From: Hymenoscyphus infarciens
Lineage: Eukaryota; Ascomycota; Leotiomycetes; Helotiales; Helotiaceae
DNA: 32,914 bases
NCBI GenBank assembly: GCA_001414345.1
Contig: LLCB01000464.1
Location: 1 to 32,914 of the forward strand
Direction of reading: 5' to 3'
A program made the position numbers and the translations under genes. Numbering within the stretch: position 1 is the stretch's first letter; each line of letters begins with the position of its first letter. This document shows, piece after piece, positions 1-11,567 of this stretch. Below the pieces are notes generated by a model. The model was not told the DNA's origin, ran no database searches, and was given only the letters and a program-made list of their open reading frames with translations.

Positions 1-2165
1 ATAGACTTAATACTTAGAAAGTAACTAAACTTATTACTTTCTAAGTAAATAGATAAATTATAAAAGAAGAAGTATTAAATAAGTATACTCAGTACTAAAT
101 AATAGACTAATAGACTTATTACTTTCTAAGTAAATTGACTTATTACTTAGAAAGTAACTAGACTAATTACTAAAGAGGTATTAAAGAAGTAAACTTAGTA
201 CTAAATAATAGATTAATTAACTTATTACTTTCTAAGTAATAAGACTAATTATAAGATAAGAAGTATTAAATAAGTAGACTTAGGACTAAATAAGAGACTA
301 ATAGACTTATTACTTTCTAAGTAAATTAACTTATTACTTAGAAAGTAACTAGACGTATTACTAAAGAGGTATTAAAGAAGTAGACTTAGTACTAAATAAT
401 AGACGAATAGACTTATTACTTCCTAAGTAAATAGACTTATTACTAAAGAGATATTAAAGAAGTAGACTTAGTACTAAATAATAGATTTATAGACTTAATA
501 CTTAGAAAGTAACTAAACTTATTACTTTCTAAGTAAATAGATAAATTATAAAAGAAGAAGTATTAAATAAGTATACTTAGTACTAAATAATAGACTAATA
601 GACTTATTACTTTCTAAGTAAATTGACTTATTACTTAGAAAGTAACTAGACTAATTACTAAAGAGGTATTAAAGAAGTAAACTTAGTACTAAATAATAGA
701 TTAATTAACTTATTACTTTCTAAGTAATAAGACTAATTATAAGATAAGAAGTATTAAATAAGTAGACTTAGTACTAAATAAGAGACTAATAGACTTATTA
801 CTTTCTAAGTAAATTAACTTATTACTTAGAAAGTAACTAGACGTATTACTAAAGAGGTATTAAAGAAGTAGACTTAGTACTAAATAATAAACGAATAGAC
901 TTATTACTAAATAATAGATTTATAGACTTAATACTTAGAAAGTAACTAAACTTATTACTTTCTAAGTAAATAGATAAATTATGAAAGAAGAAGTATTATA
1001 TAAGTATACTTAGTACTAAATAATAGACTAATAGACTTATTACTTAGAAAGTAACTAGACTTATTACTAAAGAGATATTAAAGAAGTAGACTTATTACTA
1101 AATAATAGACTAATAGACTAATAACTTAATAAGTAAACTTAGTACTAAATAATAGATTAATTAACTTATTACTTTCTAAGTAATAAGACTAATTATAAAA
1201 TAAGAAGTATTAAATAAGTCGTATTAGTAGTAAAGGTTTATTAGATATTCTTATTAAGTAAATAGACTTATTTCTAAATAATATATACTAAATAAGTAGA
1301 TTTAAAATTTAAAGTTATAAGTAAATAAACCTATTACTTAAAAGGTAACTAGTCTAGTTACTTTCTTAGTAATAAGTCTATTTACTTAGAAAGTAATAAG
1401 TTAATTAATCTATTATTTAGTACTAAGTTTACTTATTAAGTAATAAGTCTATTTACTTAGAAAGTAATAAGTCTATTAGTCTATTATTTAGTACTAAGTC
1501 TACTTCTTTAATACCTCTTTAGTAATTAGTCTAGTTACTTTCTAAGTAATAAATTAATTTACTTAGAAAGTAATAAGTCTACTTCTTTAATATCTCTTTA
1601 GTAATAAGTCTAGTTACTTTCTAAGTAATAAGTCTATTAGTCTATTATTTAGTACTAAGTATACTTATATAATACTTCTTCTTTTATAATTTATCTATTT
1701 ACTTAGAAAGTAATAAGTTTAGTTACTTTCTAAGTATTAAGTCTATAAATCTATTATTTAGTACTAAGTCTACTTCTTTAATACCTCTTTAGTAATAAGT
1801 CTATTTACTTAGAAAGTAATAAGTCTATTAGTCTATTATTTAGTACTAATTATACTTATTTAATACTTCTTCTTTTATAATTTATCTATTTACTTAGAAA
1901 GTAATAAGTTTAATTACTTTCTAAGTATTAAGTTTATAAATCTATTATTTAGTACTAAGTCTACTTTTTTAATACCTCTCTAGTAATAACTCTAGTTACT
2001 TAGAAAGTAATAAGTCTATTAGTCTATTATTTAGTACTAAGTATACTTATTTATTACTTCTACTTTTATAATTTATCTATTTACTTAGAAAGTAATAACT
2101 TTAGTTACTTTCTAAGTATTAAGTTTATAATTCTATTATTTAGTACTAAGTCTACTTCTAAGTAT
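1..2165. repeat. AT-rich palindromic satellite with an inverted right half
   Basis: The whole stretch is made of a few short motifs in changing order: the 15-mer TTACTTTCTAAGTAA and its reverse complement, TTAGTACTAA, and GAAGAAGTATTAAATAAG. A longer unit beginning ATAGACTTAATACTTAGAAA at position 1 recurs near 489 and 922, so higher-order periods are about 488 and 433 bp. From about 1375 the same units run in the opposite orientation: 1623-1746 is close to the reverse complement of the unit at 1-125, and 1375-1430 mirrors 1133-1185. The axis is near 1280. CA and TG are scarce, as expected after RIP. No gene is visible. It could be subtelomeric or pericentromeric satellite; the sequence alone does not decide. 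Confidence 0.85.
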
Positions 2166-3430
2166 AAGTGTTAAATAAGATGATTTAGAGTTATTTAAGT
2201 ATAGATTTTAAATAATTTAAGCCTTACTTTATATATAGTTGCAATTATATAGAGTATATAAGACTAGCACTACCTACTAAAAAGGACTACTACTACTACT
2301 AGTTTAGAACTAACACTTTTCCTCTTAGAATAAGTATACTAGGGTATTTTAGTATATAAATCTATATAAATAGCCTATATAGAAAGAGCATTCTAAAGGT
2401 AAAAGTGTTAGTCTTAAGAGCTAGTAGAAAGTAGTAGGTGGTAAGACAAGGTTAGTAGTAGAGTGAAAAGCTTTTATAAAAATTAAGAGGCGCCTTCGGC
2501 ACCTCCTAGCTATATAATGCTTTAGATTTTCTAGTATATTTTTCTTTATAAATTACAAGAGTCTACTCTTTAGTATCTAGTATTAATAATAGGGCTTTTA
2601 AATATAATTTACGTATATACTATTAAAGTGTTTAGAGGGTAAATTTTTAATAAAGGAGGGTGGTCTTAGCATTTCTTAGCACCTTTTTATATGAATATAT
2701 AGATGTATTACTTAGTATTACGTTTACGTAGGTAATTTACAAGCGATTTAGATGATTTTAAGTATAAAAGATGCCCTAGAGAGCGCTCTATCGATATATA
2801 TAAAAAAATAATTTATTAGGGCTAGGGCTAGTACTAGATAGAAGGCAGGGTGTAGGCGTGGTTTTAGGTGTACTAGAAATTGGGATAGGGTTAGGGGCTA
2901 GGCCCGATTCGGTTTAGCCGCTCCCACTAGCGCGGGTTACCCGAGGACTGACACTTTTGCGCTCTGAAGGCCCTATTCTATTAACATTACTTCCTATTGC
3001 TTTTAACGTTATATTAAGCTCTTTTTTAACCCTACTCTTATACCCCTTTACGATACGCTCGCTAGGATTAGTTAGTACTTTTTTAGCCTCTTAAATAAGT
3101 ACGATAGCCGATAGTACTTACTCTTTTCACCCTTATATTAGTGTGATGCTTAGGGAGCCTCCTAATTAGTCTAAAGGGAGGCATATAAGAGAGTGTAGAG
3201 TGAGATACTAGAAGCTAGCTAGCAAATATAGAAATTCTCAAAATAGCCTCAATACGTGTATGTGACGAAAAGCAATAAATGTTAGTTATATTGCGCCAGT
3301 CTGACTTCCTTAATTGCTGTCGCAATCTCGCCTCGTACTGCCTTCTTGTTGCTGAGAAAATCACTTCCGGTGTCAAATTACCAGCATAGGTAAGTAACAA
3401 CATCGGATTCCGATCATATCCAGCATTTCT
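2166..3430. other. AT-rich intergenic, probable degraded repeat, no gene seen
   Basis: This is AT-rich sequence without open frames of note. A patch at about 2820-2990 is more GC-rich and holds GGGCTAGGGCTAG and GGGATAGGGTTAGGGG, loosely telomere-like but not a regular array. A small imperfect hairpin (AGGCGCC / GGCACCT arms) lies near 2489-2505. Base composition becomes normal from about 3230. I see no RNA gene or promoter that I can support. Confidence 0.5.
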
Positions 3431-3439
3431 GATTTAGAA

Positions 3440-4021
3440 ATGTCGACCTTGAATACTAGCGAGGATCCATATACGGGGCAAGAAAGCTACGAGAATTTGT
3501 AAGTAGAAAACCAAAGACTGTATGAGGGTAATGAGAGGCTGTCCGCTAGGGTGGTTGCTCTTGCCTAAGGAGAATATCAGGTCACAGATGACAAGATCAC
3601 GAAAAAGTTTCGAGAGATTCGCGATGGCATTGACATTTGGATCGATGAGTTGCAGGATGGGGAGAGGCGAGATTTCAAAGCAACTTACAACCATGTATTG
3701 AAGAGACCAGACAGAGAAAACGTGTTTTACGATCTAGGATTCAGAGCTGGCTGTCTTGACGAAAATTGGCGAGAAGAGCTGGGTAGACTCGAGACTTGCA
3801 TTTACGTGATTTTGGGGATGGTGATATTAAATCGCCTGAAGGATGATGTTTTCAACGAGGCATATCCCCCTGGGATGGAAAACTATCAAACTAAGTTTTT
3901 AGCTTTGATGGAAAAGAGCATGGTCGTTTCATCACACACAAAAGGAAAACAAACACCTGAACATATTTCACAATTTGCTTTATTTTCCTTCTTTTTGAAA
4001 ATGTATCTGGTGGATGTTTGA
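3440..4021 (+). pseudogene. Relic of a small hypothetical protein gene with two in-frame TAA codons
   Basis: From the ATG at 3440 a single frame of 194 codons runs to a stop at 4019-4021. It is interrupted by TAA at 3500-3502 and 3566-3568. The residues around the stops still look like a hydrophilic coiled coil (ENQRL, then NERLSARVVAL), and the frame continues into a globular-looking part with FYDLGFRAGCLDENW and VFNEAYPPGM. Both stops can be explained by one C-to-T change in CAA, which is also a CpA-to-TpA change as in RIP. A GTAAGT sits over the first stop, but no acceptor I tried removes both stops and keeps the frame, so an intron is less likely. I do not recognise the family. A shorter protein could in principle start further in, but no ATG occurs soon after the second stop. 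Confidence 0.6.
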
Positions 4022-4475
4022 GTGTGGCTGTAGCACCACAATCAAACCCTTCCTTTCAGTGACACTCTTTCACCTGTATGCAGGCGAATCTGAACAACCA
4101 CCCGAACAACCCCATTTGTGAACTTCTCAGGAGACTCTCTATGGAGTTTAGACTTCGCTCTGCGTGTATATAGGCCAAAACATACTATGCTAAAATAACT
4201 CGCGAAAATGTGTAACGAGGGTTAGGATAAATAAAAGATTTAATTTACAAATATCCCATCTCTCCTTACTCAAATCTCCGAGATCTTCTAATCTTGCTGT
4301 TTAGATTGGTACAGAGACACACAGAACTAGGACATGAACTCTTCTCTACTGATTACTTCATCACCAAGTCTTTCCTTCAAATCCTGTCATCTGAACAAAA
4401 TAAAGTGCTTTCAAAGCTCCCTCTTATCTCACAAACTGTTCACTCAGCTCTGATCGATAAAACCTGTAACCCCAT
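4022..4475. other. Intergenic, no gene seen
   Basis: Normal-composition spacer between the 3' end of the relic gene and the 3' end of the minus-strand membrane protein gene. A 61-codon plus-strand frame at 4294-4479 has no protein-like features. I see nothing else in it. Confidence 0.5.
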
Positions 4476-5088
4476 CTAATTTCGTCCAATTCCCAACAAG
4501 AAAGAAACTCTTAGAAGTAACCCCATCGTCAAAGTTCCGTAGTTAATCCACTCATCACTATTCCACGCGAGAACTTCAAGAGCGCGGGCAGGTGCGATAG
4601 CATAGACAGCATACACTACAAGAAACGATAAGTATTAGTTTCTTTTCCGCAACTCCGTCTCACCAGAGAAAGAGCAAAGAAAAAAGCAATAGGATCCTCC
4701 ACCAAGGATAATACCAACGCGGGGGATGCGAGACTAAGGAAGAAAAAGAAAACACCAGATACTAACGATGACCAATATCACAAGTAGCCATAGCAGCCAG
4801 AACCACCAACCAAACACTCCTCTCCCTCGTAACTCTCAGAACCACCCCTTCAAATATCGCAAACAAAAGATACAGAGCGCCAATATTCGTGAGCAACATT
4901 TGGGTCAACGGCTCAACCTCGTAATTGTCTCCAACAAAAAGAGCGGTCGTAGGAACGGTGCCCTGAAGAAATCGTTTGGCGTCAAAGATGCACAGATATG
5001 TCCCAACAGCGGCCATGGGAGCTTCAAAATAGAGGAAGTAGATTGTGTAGATGAGGGAAACGCGGAGGGGGGTGCTTGATGGTGCCAT
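4476..5088 (-). CDS. Small four-helix membrane protein, DUF7704-like
   Basis: Two exons: 5088-4767 and 4615-4476. The 151-nt intron (4616-4766) has a GTTAGT donor and a CTTGTAG acceptor. The spliced frame gives 153 residues and a TAG stop. The start at 5088 (CAAAATGG context) puts the first helix right after a short polar N terminus, as in fungal DUF7704 proteins. Four hydrophobic segments are visible: about 8-32 (with FLYFEAP), 58-80 (YLLFAIFEG), 90-115 (ending CDIGHLYAVYAIA) and 130-150 (MGLLLRVSFLLGIG). The splice recreates GHLY, which supports the intron. The family function is unknown; an integral membrane location is inferred from the helices. The family name rests on my recognition of the FLYFE, LLFA-E and DxGHL pattern, not on a search. 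Confidence 0.8.
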
Positions 5089-5202
5089 TTTGGATAGTGA
5101 GACACGGAATCCTGAAGAGAAATTCAGAATGCTGTGTTGTGAGAAGTTTTCGAGAAAATGTGGAAATGAGTTTGAGGGTTCTCGGGGAGGTAATCCTGTT
5201 AG

Positions 5203-5630
5203 CACGTGATCTAATTTCTTAAAGTTTCGGCAGAAGGTCAAAACAGATTTGACTTCGAGGTAAGGTTTCTGAAACGCTAATACCCGGGTAAACACGGAAG
5301 TTTTGAAATGGCGTGCCTATACCTGGACGGGAAATACTGAGGAAAATACATGTCACGTGGATAATTTATGGGTACAACCTTTGAAGATATTGTGCGAAGA
5401 GCTTTTGGTTTTTTCAAATACCGTTCTCCAAATGGATGGAAGATGAAATCTGGTTGATACATGGCGACAAACCTGTCAACCAGATGACCTGCGAAAAAGC
5501 TCTCTATATACTGTCAGAAGCCAAAGAGACGGGTCACTCAACACCGCGCCTGGATAAAAGTCAAACCCCCGTTGAAAGATACTCTTTTCTGTTAAAAACA
5601 CCCCTAAAAGACAACGGGGGGGCGCACGTG
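5203..5630. promoter_or_regulatory. Three CACGTG boxes upstream of the DUF7704-like gene
   Basis: CACGTG occurs at 5203-5208, 5354-5359 and 5625-5630, that is about 115, 266 and 537 bp upstream of the start codon at 5088. The second and third are in GTCACGTG context, the classic bHLH (Cbf1/Pho4-type) site. Three copies of this 6-mer in about 430 bp of AT-leaning spacer is more than expected by chance. That they act on this gene is inference; the stretch also lies downstream of the laccase. Confidence 0.35.
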
Positions 5631-5963
5631 ACAGATTTTGACCAATAGGTACCAGAAGAATCTGGAAGGAAATAATGTGAAAGACCCGCAAGATTCAATT
5701 TGTTAAACTCCAATGCTACCCATGAAAGGTAAACTCCAAAACAAATAAAGTTTAGGAAAATGGTTGCCCATACGTGTATACCTTCTACCCCACCCGCAAC
5801 CCAAAAAAGACAATCATCAACTCCCACAACAAACTCCTAATAATACAAAAACAAGAAAGCCCTAGAGGTTGATAGAAGATAAGGTAAACCAAAAAAAAAA
5901 ACCGATCAAAACAATAGAAGAAGTAAAGATAAGGAGCCAAAACCTGCGAACATCGAAGTTCGC

Positions 5964-8570
5964 TTAAACCCTAAGCTTCCTGGCTTTGAGAAGAGGAGTA
6001 CTTGGGCGTGGAGGGAGACGAGGAGGTTGACCGGGTCTCGTTCTTAATCCGGAATCACCCTTCTTAAATGGTGTTTGATCATACCACTGCTCAAACTCAA
6101 CACATTGTTCTTGCATAATGTCTATGCCAGCGTTCATTTCTGGAGTATGAAGCTCGGCCTCTCTTTCGACGAACTGGACTCCAAGACCCATGCTGATGTG
6201 CCACGCGATCTATTTTGAATTAGCTTCCGTCGGCTTGAAATTATGACGTGCATGGGATCCAAAAACGAGGATATAACTTACATGGCAGTGCATCAACCAA
6301 ACGCCGGGATTATTGGTGTCAATTGCTATGACAAGCCAGCCGGAACCGGGCAGCATTGTAACATCCCTTCTCATGGGATTTTCAAAATTTAGCGAGCTGG
6401 CCTGGCTGCCATCGAAATGGCCAGCGCCGGTTCCCAAGACAAAGAAGTCATGACCGCTTTATCAAATATTAGCATGCTCTCATGTTCTCTTCAACGCGTG
6501 TCTAACTTACTGAAGATGAATAGGGTGTGGAACAGGAAAGGGGAATTGAGCATTTTGAATTACCCAAAAGTAGAACTGTAAATTTGTTAGTGAGCAGTTT
6601 CAACCTCTAGATGGAATCTCGTCCTCGCCTTATTGGCTTCTGGTAACCTGTAAACATTGAGATTCGTATGGTCACTATCAGTGAGCTGGTCGCTTGTTCC
6701 ATTACGAATATATCCCAAGGTAGGGAGTTCCCAGTCTACCGTTACTGCCGACCTATCGACTTCAATTAGCATATTTTACGTAGTAATTTGAGGTGCAAGA
6801 CGAACTCGTTGATGGTCCAAGTGTTGATTGTCCGACCGTCTGGAGCACTTCCCTGGGACGAAGTAATGTTGAGTTCATCACTAGAGTTGGAGGTGAATAC
6901 AAACTCTGAATTAGGGACGGACTTCGGGAGGACAGGTGTTATTCCGGGAGTCTCAGAGCAGTCATCGGGTGACGGTACCCGTCGAGTAGTATTGGGGTTT
7001 CCTGTTGGGGCTCCAGCATAGTGGATGATTGCCTTGATATTTGTATCTTGATTAAAAGGGGGCGCAGGCGACAGGGCATTAGAACCGCACAAGCCTGGAA
7101 GACGAAAGGTTCCACCTTGTCCATCCGGTGCAAGAAAGATGGGATTGGGAACCTCTGCCCGGAACCAAAAATTGCCTGGAGTAGATCCAGTAGTAAAGAG
7201 GATGTCGTACCGTTGCCCAATACCAATGAAGAGCCATTCTGCAGAAGTCGCATTTACAGGAACGAAATCTGCTGCAATAACGGTGAGATTGTGGTTGTCT
7301 ATGGACACCTGATAGCCATTATCGACAGCAGTGTTGATGAGTCGCAGTCGGTAGGTTGTATTGGCAGCTAAAGGCTTTGTTGTGAAGTAACTTCCAGCAC
7401 CGTTCAAGCTCATCGATCCGTTGATCAAAGCGCTAGGTGCCGTTGGAGGGGGGGCTCCTGGAACTTCCGATTCAAGCTCTAGCTCGTAGATACTCTTGTA
7501 AAACCAATCCGATATTGTCAGTGGTCCGAGGTCCTCATCGTAGTTAGCAGAGGCAGGCCCGTTGACCACCATAGCTCCGAGCACTCCCTCCCCTACAAAC
7601 AGGTTAGCATACACTTTCATCGTTGTAACAAGAGCGAGATTGGTGAAGCGTGGCTTAAAACAATGCAACTTACCATACTGTCCAGAATAGTGAGAATGGT
7701 ACCATGAAGTGCCGTGCTGAGTGGCTACGAAGGTGTAGGTTTTGTTACGGCCAGGAGCGCTGTAATACATTAGCATATGTCTTTCTCGTTGAATCAAAGG
7801 CTAGCTTACATGGGACATTCCGTTACTCCGTTGACACCGTCCATTAAAGTGGTGTTCGCTTGTATAACCCCATGCCAGTGCATTGAAGTACTATGGAAGG
7901 ATCAGTATAAATGGTTTGGTAATTTGGGAGTGGTTGTAGGAGGAACAGGCTTTCTCTGAGTGCACCTTCCACATTGTTTAGGAGACTTGTAAATATTCTC
8001 CGAGAACGTTTAGAAGAATAATCAAACCGAAGCCGTGATTCTCCGAAAAGTTATCGAGGGATATATATGATTGTTCTAGATTGTGAAGTAAAGGACGAGA
8101 GAGTATCCGTGGAAAATAGCACAGGTCGCTTACCCATTATCGGTCATGTTGTTAAAGACATTGATAACCTTGAACAAGTTAGTATATGTTTCTCTCGCTC
8201 GCTTAGGGTCGAGAGGTAAATCTTCCTCTCAACCTCCCAAAACAGAAATCCAGGGGAGGTTACTTACAAAAGTATCTCCCCAATCGGCATAGAGAGTTGG
8301 CCCTGGAATAGATCCATTGATCATAAGAACATCTGTTTCAACTCCATCAGGGGCGAGTCGCCCCGCGCTCACAACGAGATTATATTCTCTTGTTTGTCCA
8401 CCAGGTGGATACACCGTTTCTGAATCCGTCATGATGTTCGTACCACCGCACCATTGCGATCTAGTCGAGGGAGTATTGCAATCTGCAAATGCTCGTTTTC
8501 CGAAGGTGGATGGTAGAGCACTCGCAAGCCCTAGGGCCATTGAGGCAAGTAATAGTTTTGATCCTAACAT
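5964..8570 (-). CDS. Secreted laccase (multicopper oxidase), ascomycete type
   Basis: Nine exons: 8570-8268, 8168-8134, 7890-7810, 7759-7674, 7592-6806, 6752-6629, 6575-6511, 6456-6282, 6209-5964. Every junction keeps frame and gives 633 residues, a usual length. Laccases oxidise phenolic substrates and reduce O2 to water with four coppers. Residues 1-18 form a signal peptide; KR at 25-26 suggests propeptide cleavage. The copper motifs are complete: HWHG (117-120), WYHSH (159-163), HPIHLHGH (489-496) and HCHIAWH (550-556). The residue ten after Cys551 is Leu561, so the type-1 copper lacks Met as axial ligand. DSGL (604-607) matches the C-terminal processing site of ascomycete laccases. It is followed by a 26-residue Pro/Arg-rich tail. 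Intron 6 (6576-6628) starts with GC, not GT, and intron 5 (6753-6805) has the unusual donor GTTCGT. All the others have GTAAG donors. If intron 6 is not spliced, the gene would be broken before the third copper motif. Confidence 0.93.
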
Positions 8571-8665
8571 ATTGAGAACGAATGGATGTGTTTGTAATAC
8601 AATGAGAGTAAACGATTTTGATGTCGATGAGAATGTTTGAGCAAATTTGTGGGAAACAGAGTGAG

Positions 8666-8674
8666 ATATAAATA
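8666..8674 (-). promoter_or_regulatory. Possible TATA box of the laccase
   Basis: Read on the minus strand this is TATTTATAT, about 96-104 bp upstream of the laccase start codon at 8570, a normal spacing for a fungal TATA element plus leader. No other strong core-promoter signal is visible nearby. Confidence 0.4.
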
Positions 8675-8770
8675 CTCAGCTGTTAGGTTGGAAAGAGGTT
8701 GACGGCAGTGCTTGACTAGGCTAGGATTTCGGTATGTTCCTGGACGCTTGTGGTAATCTGAATTTCCGGT

Positions 8771-9803
8771 CATCAGGAGAACTTGGGACTACTCAGCCCT
8801 ACACCGGGCTAACGACTTGTGCAACACAGAATGATGTTTCGGCCCCGTTATGACGGCACCCATAACTAACGTTCATCTTGTTAAGAATTATGAGTTTTCG
8901 CTTCACGAGGAACACTGATTCCCTCCTTTAATTCAAGCTTCACCTTGAGTTCAAAGTCGACACAGGCAAGCCGACGACGCCTCATACAGAGCTTTCTGAC
9001 AGTAAGCTCCAGCTTCAGAACGCTCAAGTTTCGTTTCGTTTCGTTTGTGACTTACCTTGTATGTAGAAATGGACTAGCCGTTTGGAGAATGCCGACTATA
9101 GACTCATATAACGTTAGGTGAGAAAATTTGCCCCATGTAAGTCTCGTATTTTAACGCCACGAAACGTGTTTTCAAGTTGATAAGCATTATAAAACGTCAC
9201 CGAGTCGAACTGGAGAACGAAGAAGAATGCACTACATGCCCGGCATCCCGCAATAAAGATTGACACGACTGTCAGGGGGGGGTGCAGGGTTGATAGTGAT
9301 ATGGGGTCCAAGTTTATGGAACAATTCGAGATCAGATGAAAGCTTCGCCACAAGGCAGGTCCTTAGAATGACTGACAGTGAACGATTCCTATACAGACCA
9401 ATGAAAATCAATAGTAATGGCTCGAATAACGCACCCAGGGCTCTTCCGTAGTTACCGAAGAGCAAAGGTCCAACTTCTCTCCCAGAACTCAGATAATCCA
9501 CGATCCCGCCTTCCTTTGAAATTCGTATTGTTCACTCCTCGTGTTATGGCCAGTTCGCACTCTGACGGCTCTGGCTCACGCAGCTCTTGCTGTTTCCACA
9601 GATACATAATACTCGATGAATGAAGAAAGGACCGCTGGGCACCGCATATTTGGTGACGACGAAACCCATGACAAAAGAAAGCTGCTGCCTTCTACTTCGT
9701 CTTAGGCGAAATAAACGTCGATGCTTCAAGCTACCTAAAAACCCCTCGAAACTCTATAAAGTGACCCCCCTTGTTTAACGTTTATTTCGCCCAAGAAGAA
9801 GTA
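8771..9803. other. Intergenic region upstream of the laccase, no supported gene
   Basis: Base composition is normal and CA/TG are not depleted, so this is not a RIP block. The open frames are short, overlap on both strands and have no domain I recognise. The first few hundred bases upstream of 8570 will include the laccase promoter. A minus-strand frame at 9544-9729 and another at 9232-9501 are open but unconvincing. Confidence 0.45.
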
Positions 9804-11567
9804 CTACAAGAAACGCCCATGGAGTACTTCACGTGGAAATTGCGTGACAATCTCCCGTCCATCTGGTACGAAATCGATGTCGACCTTGTCAACAACGTGG
9901 CGAGCAAGGAACTGCTTTAGGAGAACGGGGTAAGCAGCTTGCCCCGTTGTTCGAATAGAGTCCACTGCAGAATGAGAAAGGTCCGGAAGCGCTTAGCAGG
10001 CATCTCTCGTAAAGCAATGGTACGCATGGCGCTGAAATTGTCCCACGTCAAAGTACGTTCGGCATAAGCATGCCTAAGAAGCTAAATGTACCGGAGAGGC
10101 GGTGGCGCAGAAGGGGTGAGATAAAGAGATGAAAATTAGCAATGCCATTCATGCAAGGTCCAACAGCCAAATCAGAAGTCGATGTTGACTGCTCAGCAAT
10201 CCGATGAGTTGGATGATCACCCGTCAGCGCCAAAAGCCACATAGCAACTAGGTGCCTGCAAAATATTTTTAGCAACTAGTACCGGTTTATGGGTTGACCC
10301 CACGGTGCGAAACCTATCGTCACAAAAAACAGAAAAGAGACAATAGTTCTCAATAATTCTTCTAAAATTAAGGAATAAGTAAAACTCATTGTCCGAAAAC
10401 TCTCGCATAATTGTAGTAATTATCCTAAAAGATCTAGGACAACAAGTTTCATTACACCCGATAATTAGAACAACGAGAGCTATTGGCTGCTGCCAGCATT
10501 TGATTTCTATCGCAAGCCATCATCTTGAATCTCTCCGTTCTCTCGGTGTTTGTAAATTCTCCGAACTCTGCTCTCGGATGAAACTTTCTCCTCTGCTGCA
10601 TTCTTACCGATCGCAAAACCCCACTTGCCGTCTTCATAGTGAGCCACAAATGTTCGTCCCGCCGAAGGATCCAAAGGCATTGAACTTACCTTGGTATTGA
10701 AGGAATGGGCCACCATCAATGGCCCGCCAACTAAGTTTTGCTCGCAGTGCATTTCGGCTGACAAGAATAGCCCATAGTTCAAGGCATCTTCCATGGCTTA
10801 TTGTGCGATTCCGTATCGAACTCTTGAAATGATTTGCTGAGGCAGATCCGATTCTTTCTGAAGTCTTTGTAGCACCAACAATCCTTTTCTATGCCGCGTC
10901 TTCCCCTATTCAATATTCAACCAAGCCGATGACGGGATGCCTGGAGACCACAACTAAGCCGTGACGAAGTGCGAAGAGACCGAAGGAGCTCAAAGTTTGA
11001 GGCTGATGATTACTTCGTACCTGCATGATACTGCGATTCGTATGGCTTGTGGAAGGGAGCGTATGCGCTTTGAAAGAAAGGCAATTGGTACTCGCGATAC
11101 ATGATCCCCATGCCTGCACCCCCCTGTCGTCTGCTTGTGTATGGACAATATTTGTGCTCTGCCAGGACCTGTCTTCTGACTCGTCTCATCCTCTTGGTCC
11201 TCGTGTGACTCTTCGATATGGCGAGATGAGCAATAGGAGAATTCGGAATAGGCGCGAATAGGTAACACGTACTGTAAACGGTGGAGGTGTAAGCAAGATG
11301 GCAAAATGTGGTAAAGGGGTGATGGACTTATGTGCTTCGCCACATCCTACCAAACTCGTGGACCACGGCTTTTGCTCTATTTGAGACCAACAAATCCTTT
11401 CCGGCGCCACGAATAGAGCCGCATATCTTTTGAGTCGTAAGGTCATGTTGGTCGGGTAGGTGTGGACGTATGTCGACGAGAGCTTGAGGTTGCAATGTGG
11501 GGGTGGAGTTGACACCCCTGAAGAAGTGCATCAGGCTGGTGTGAGCCAACGATTCAAAAGAAATCAA
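9804..11567 (-). pseudogene. Scattered protein-like stretches, possible degenerate gene
   Basis: Several minus-strand pieces look more like protein than chance frames but are in different frames. Piece 1 is 9804-9992, ending in a TAG, with KQFLARHVVDKVDIDFVPDG and FPREVLHG. Piece 2 is 10507-10794, with MEDALNYGLFLSAEM and EDGKWGFAIGKN. Piece 3 is about 11345-11567, with ALVDIRPHLPDQHDLTTQ and AKAVVHEFG, followed by a plausible intron (GTAGGA ... TTTACAG, about 80 nt). Downstream of that intron the frame continues poorly. A stretch reading GIMYREYQLPFFQSAYAPFH near 11050-11110 is in yet another frame. I do not recognise any family. It could be a decayed gene with frameshifts, a gene with several introns I have not resolved, or chance. 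Confidence 0.25.

Noticed and set aside
2820..2910. Telomere-like G-rich motifs (GGGCTAGGGCTAG, GGGTTAGGGG)
   Set aside because: The spacing is irregular and TTAGGG occurs only once, so there is no telomeric array.
3499..3591. Possible intron (GTAAGT ... ATATCAG) removing the two stops of the relic gene
   Set aside because: Joining at this acceptor shifts the frame away from the long downstream frame, and the removed part looks coding.
6629..6657. Alternative donor GTTACC in the laccase, to avoid a GC donor
   Set aside because: It puts the following exon out of frame and loses the conserved LPEANK residues.
6766..7797. Uninterrupted 343-codon frame as a stand-alone protein
   Set aside because: It reads through two laccase introns (7760-7809 in part, and 7593-7673) and a third at its end; the spliced model restores conserved motifs.
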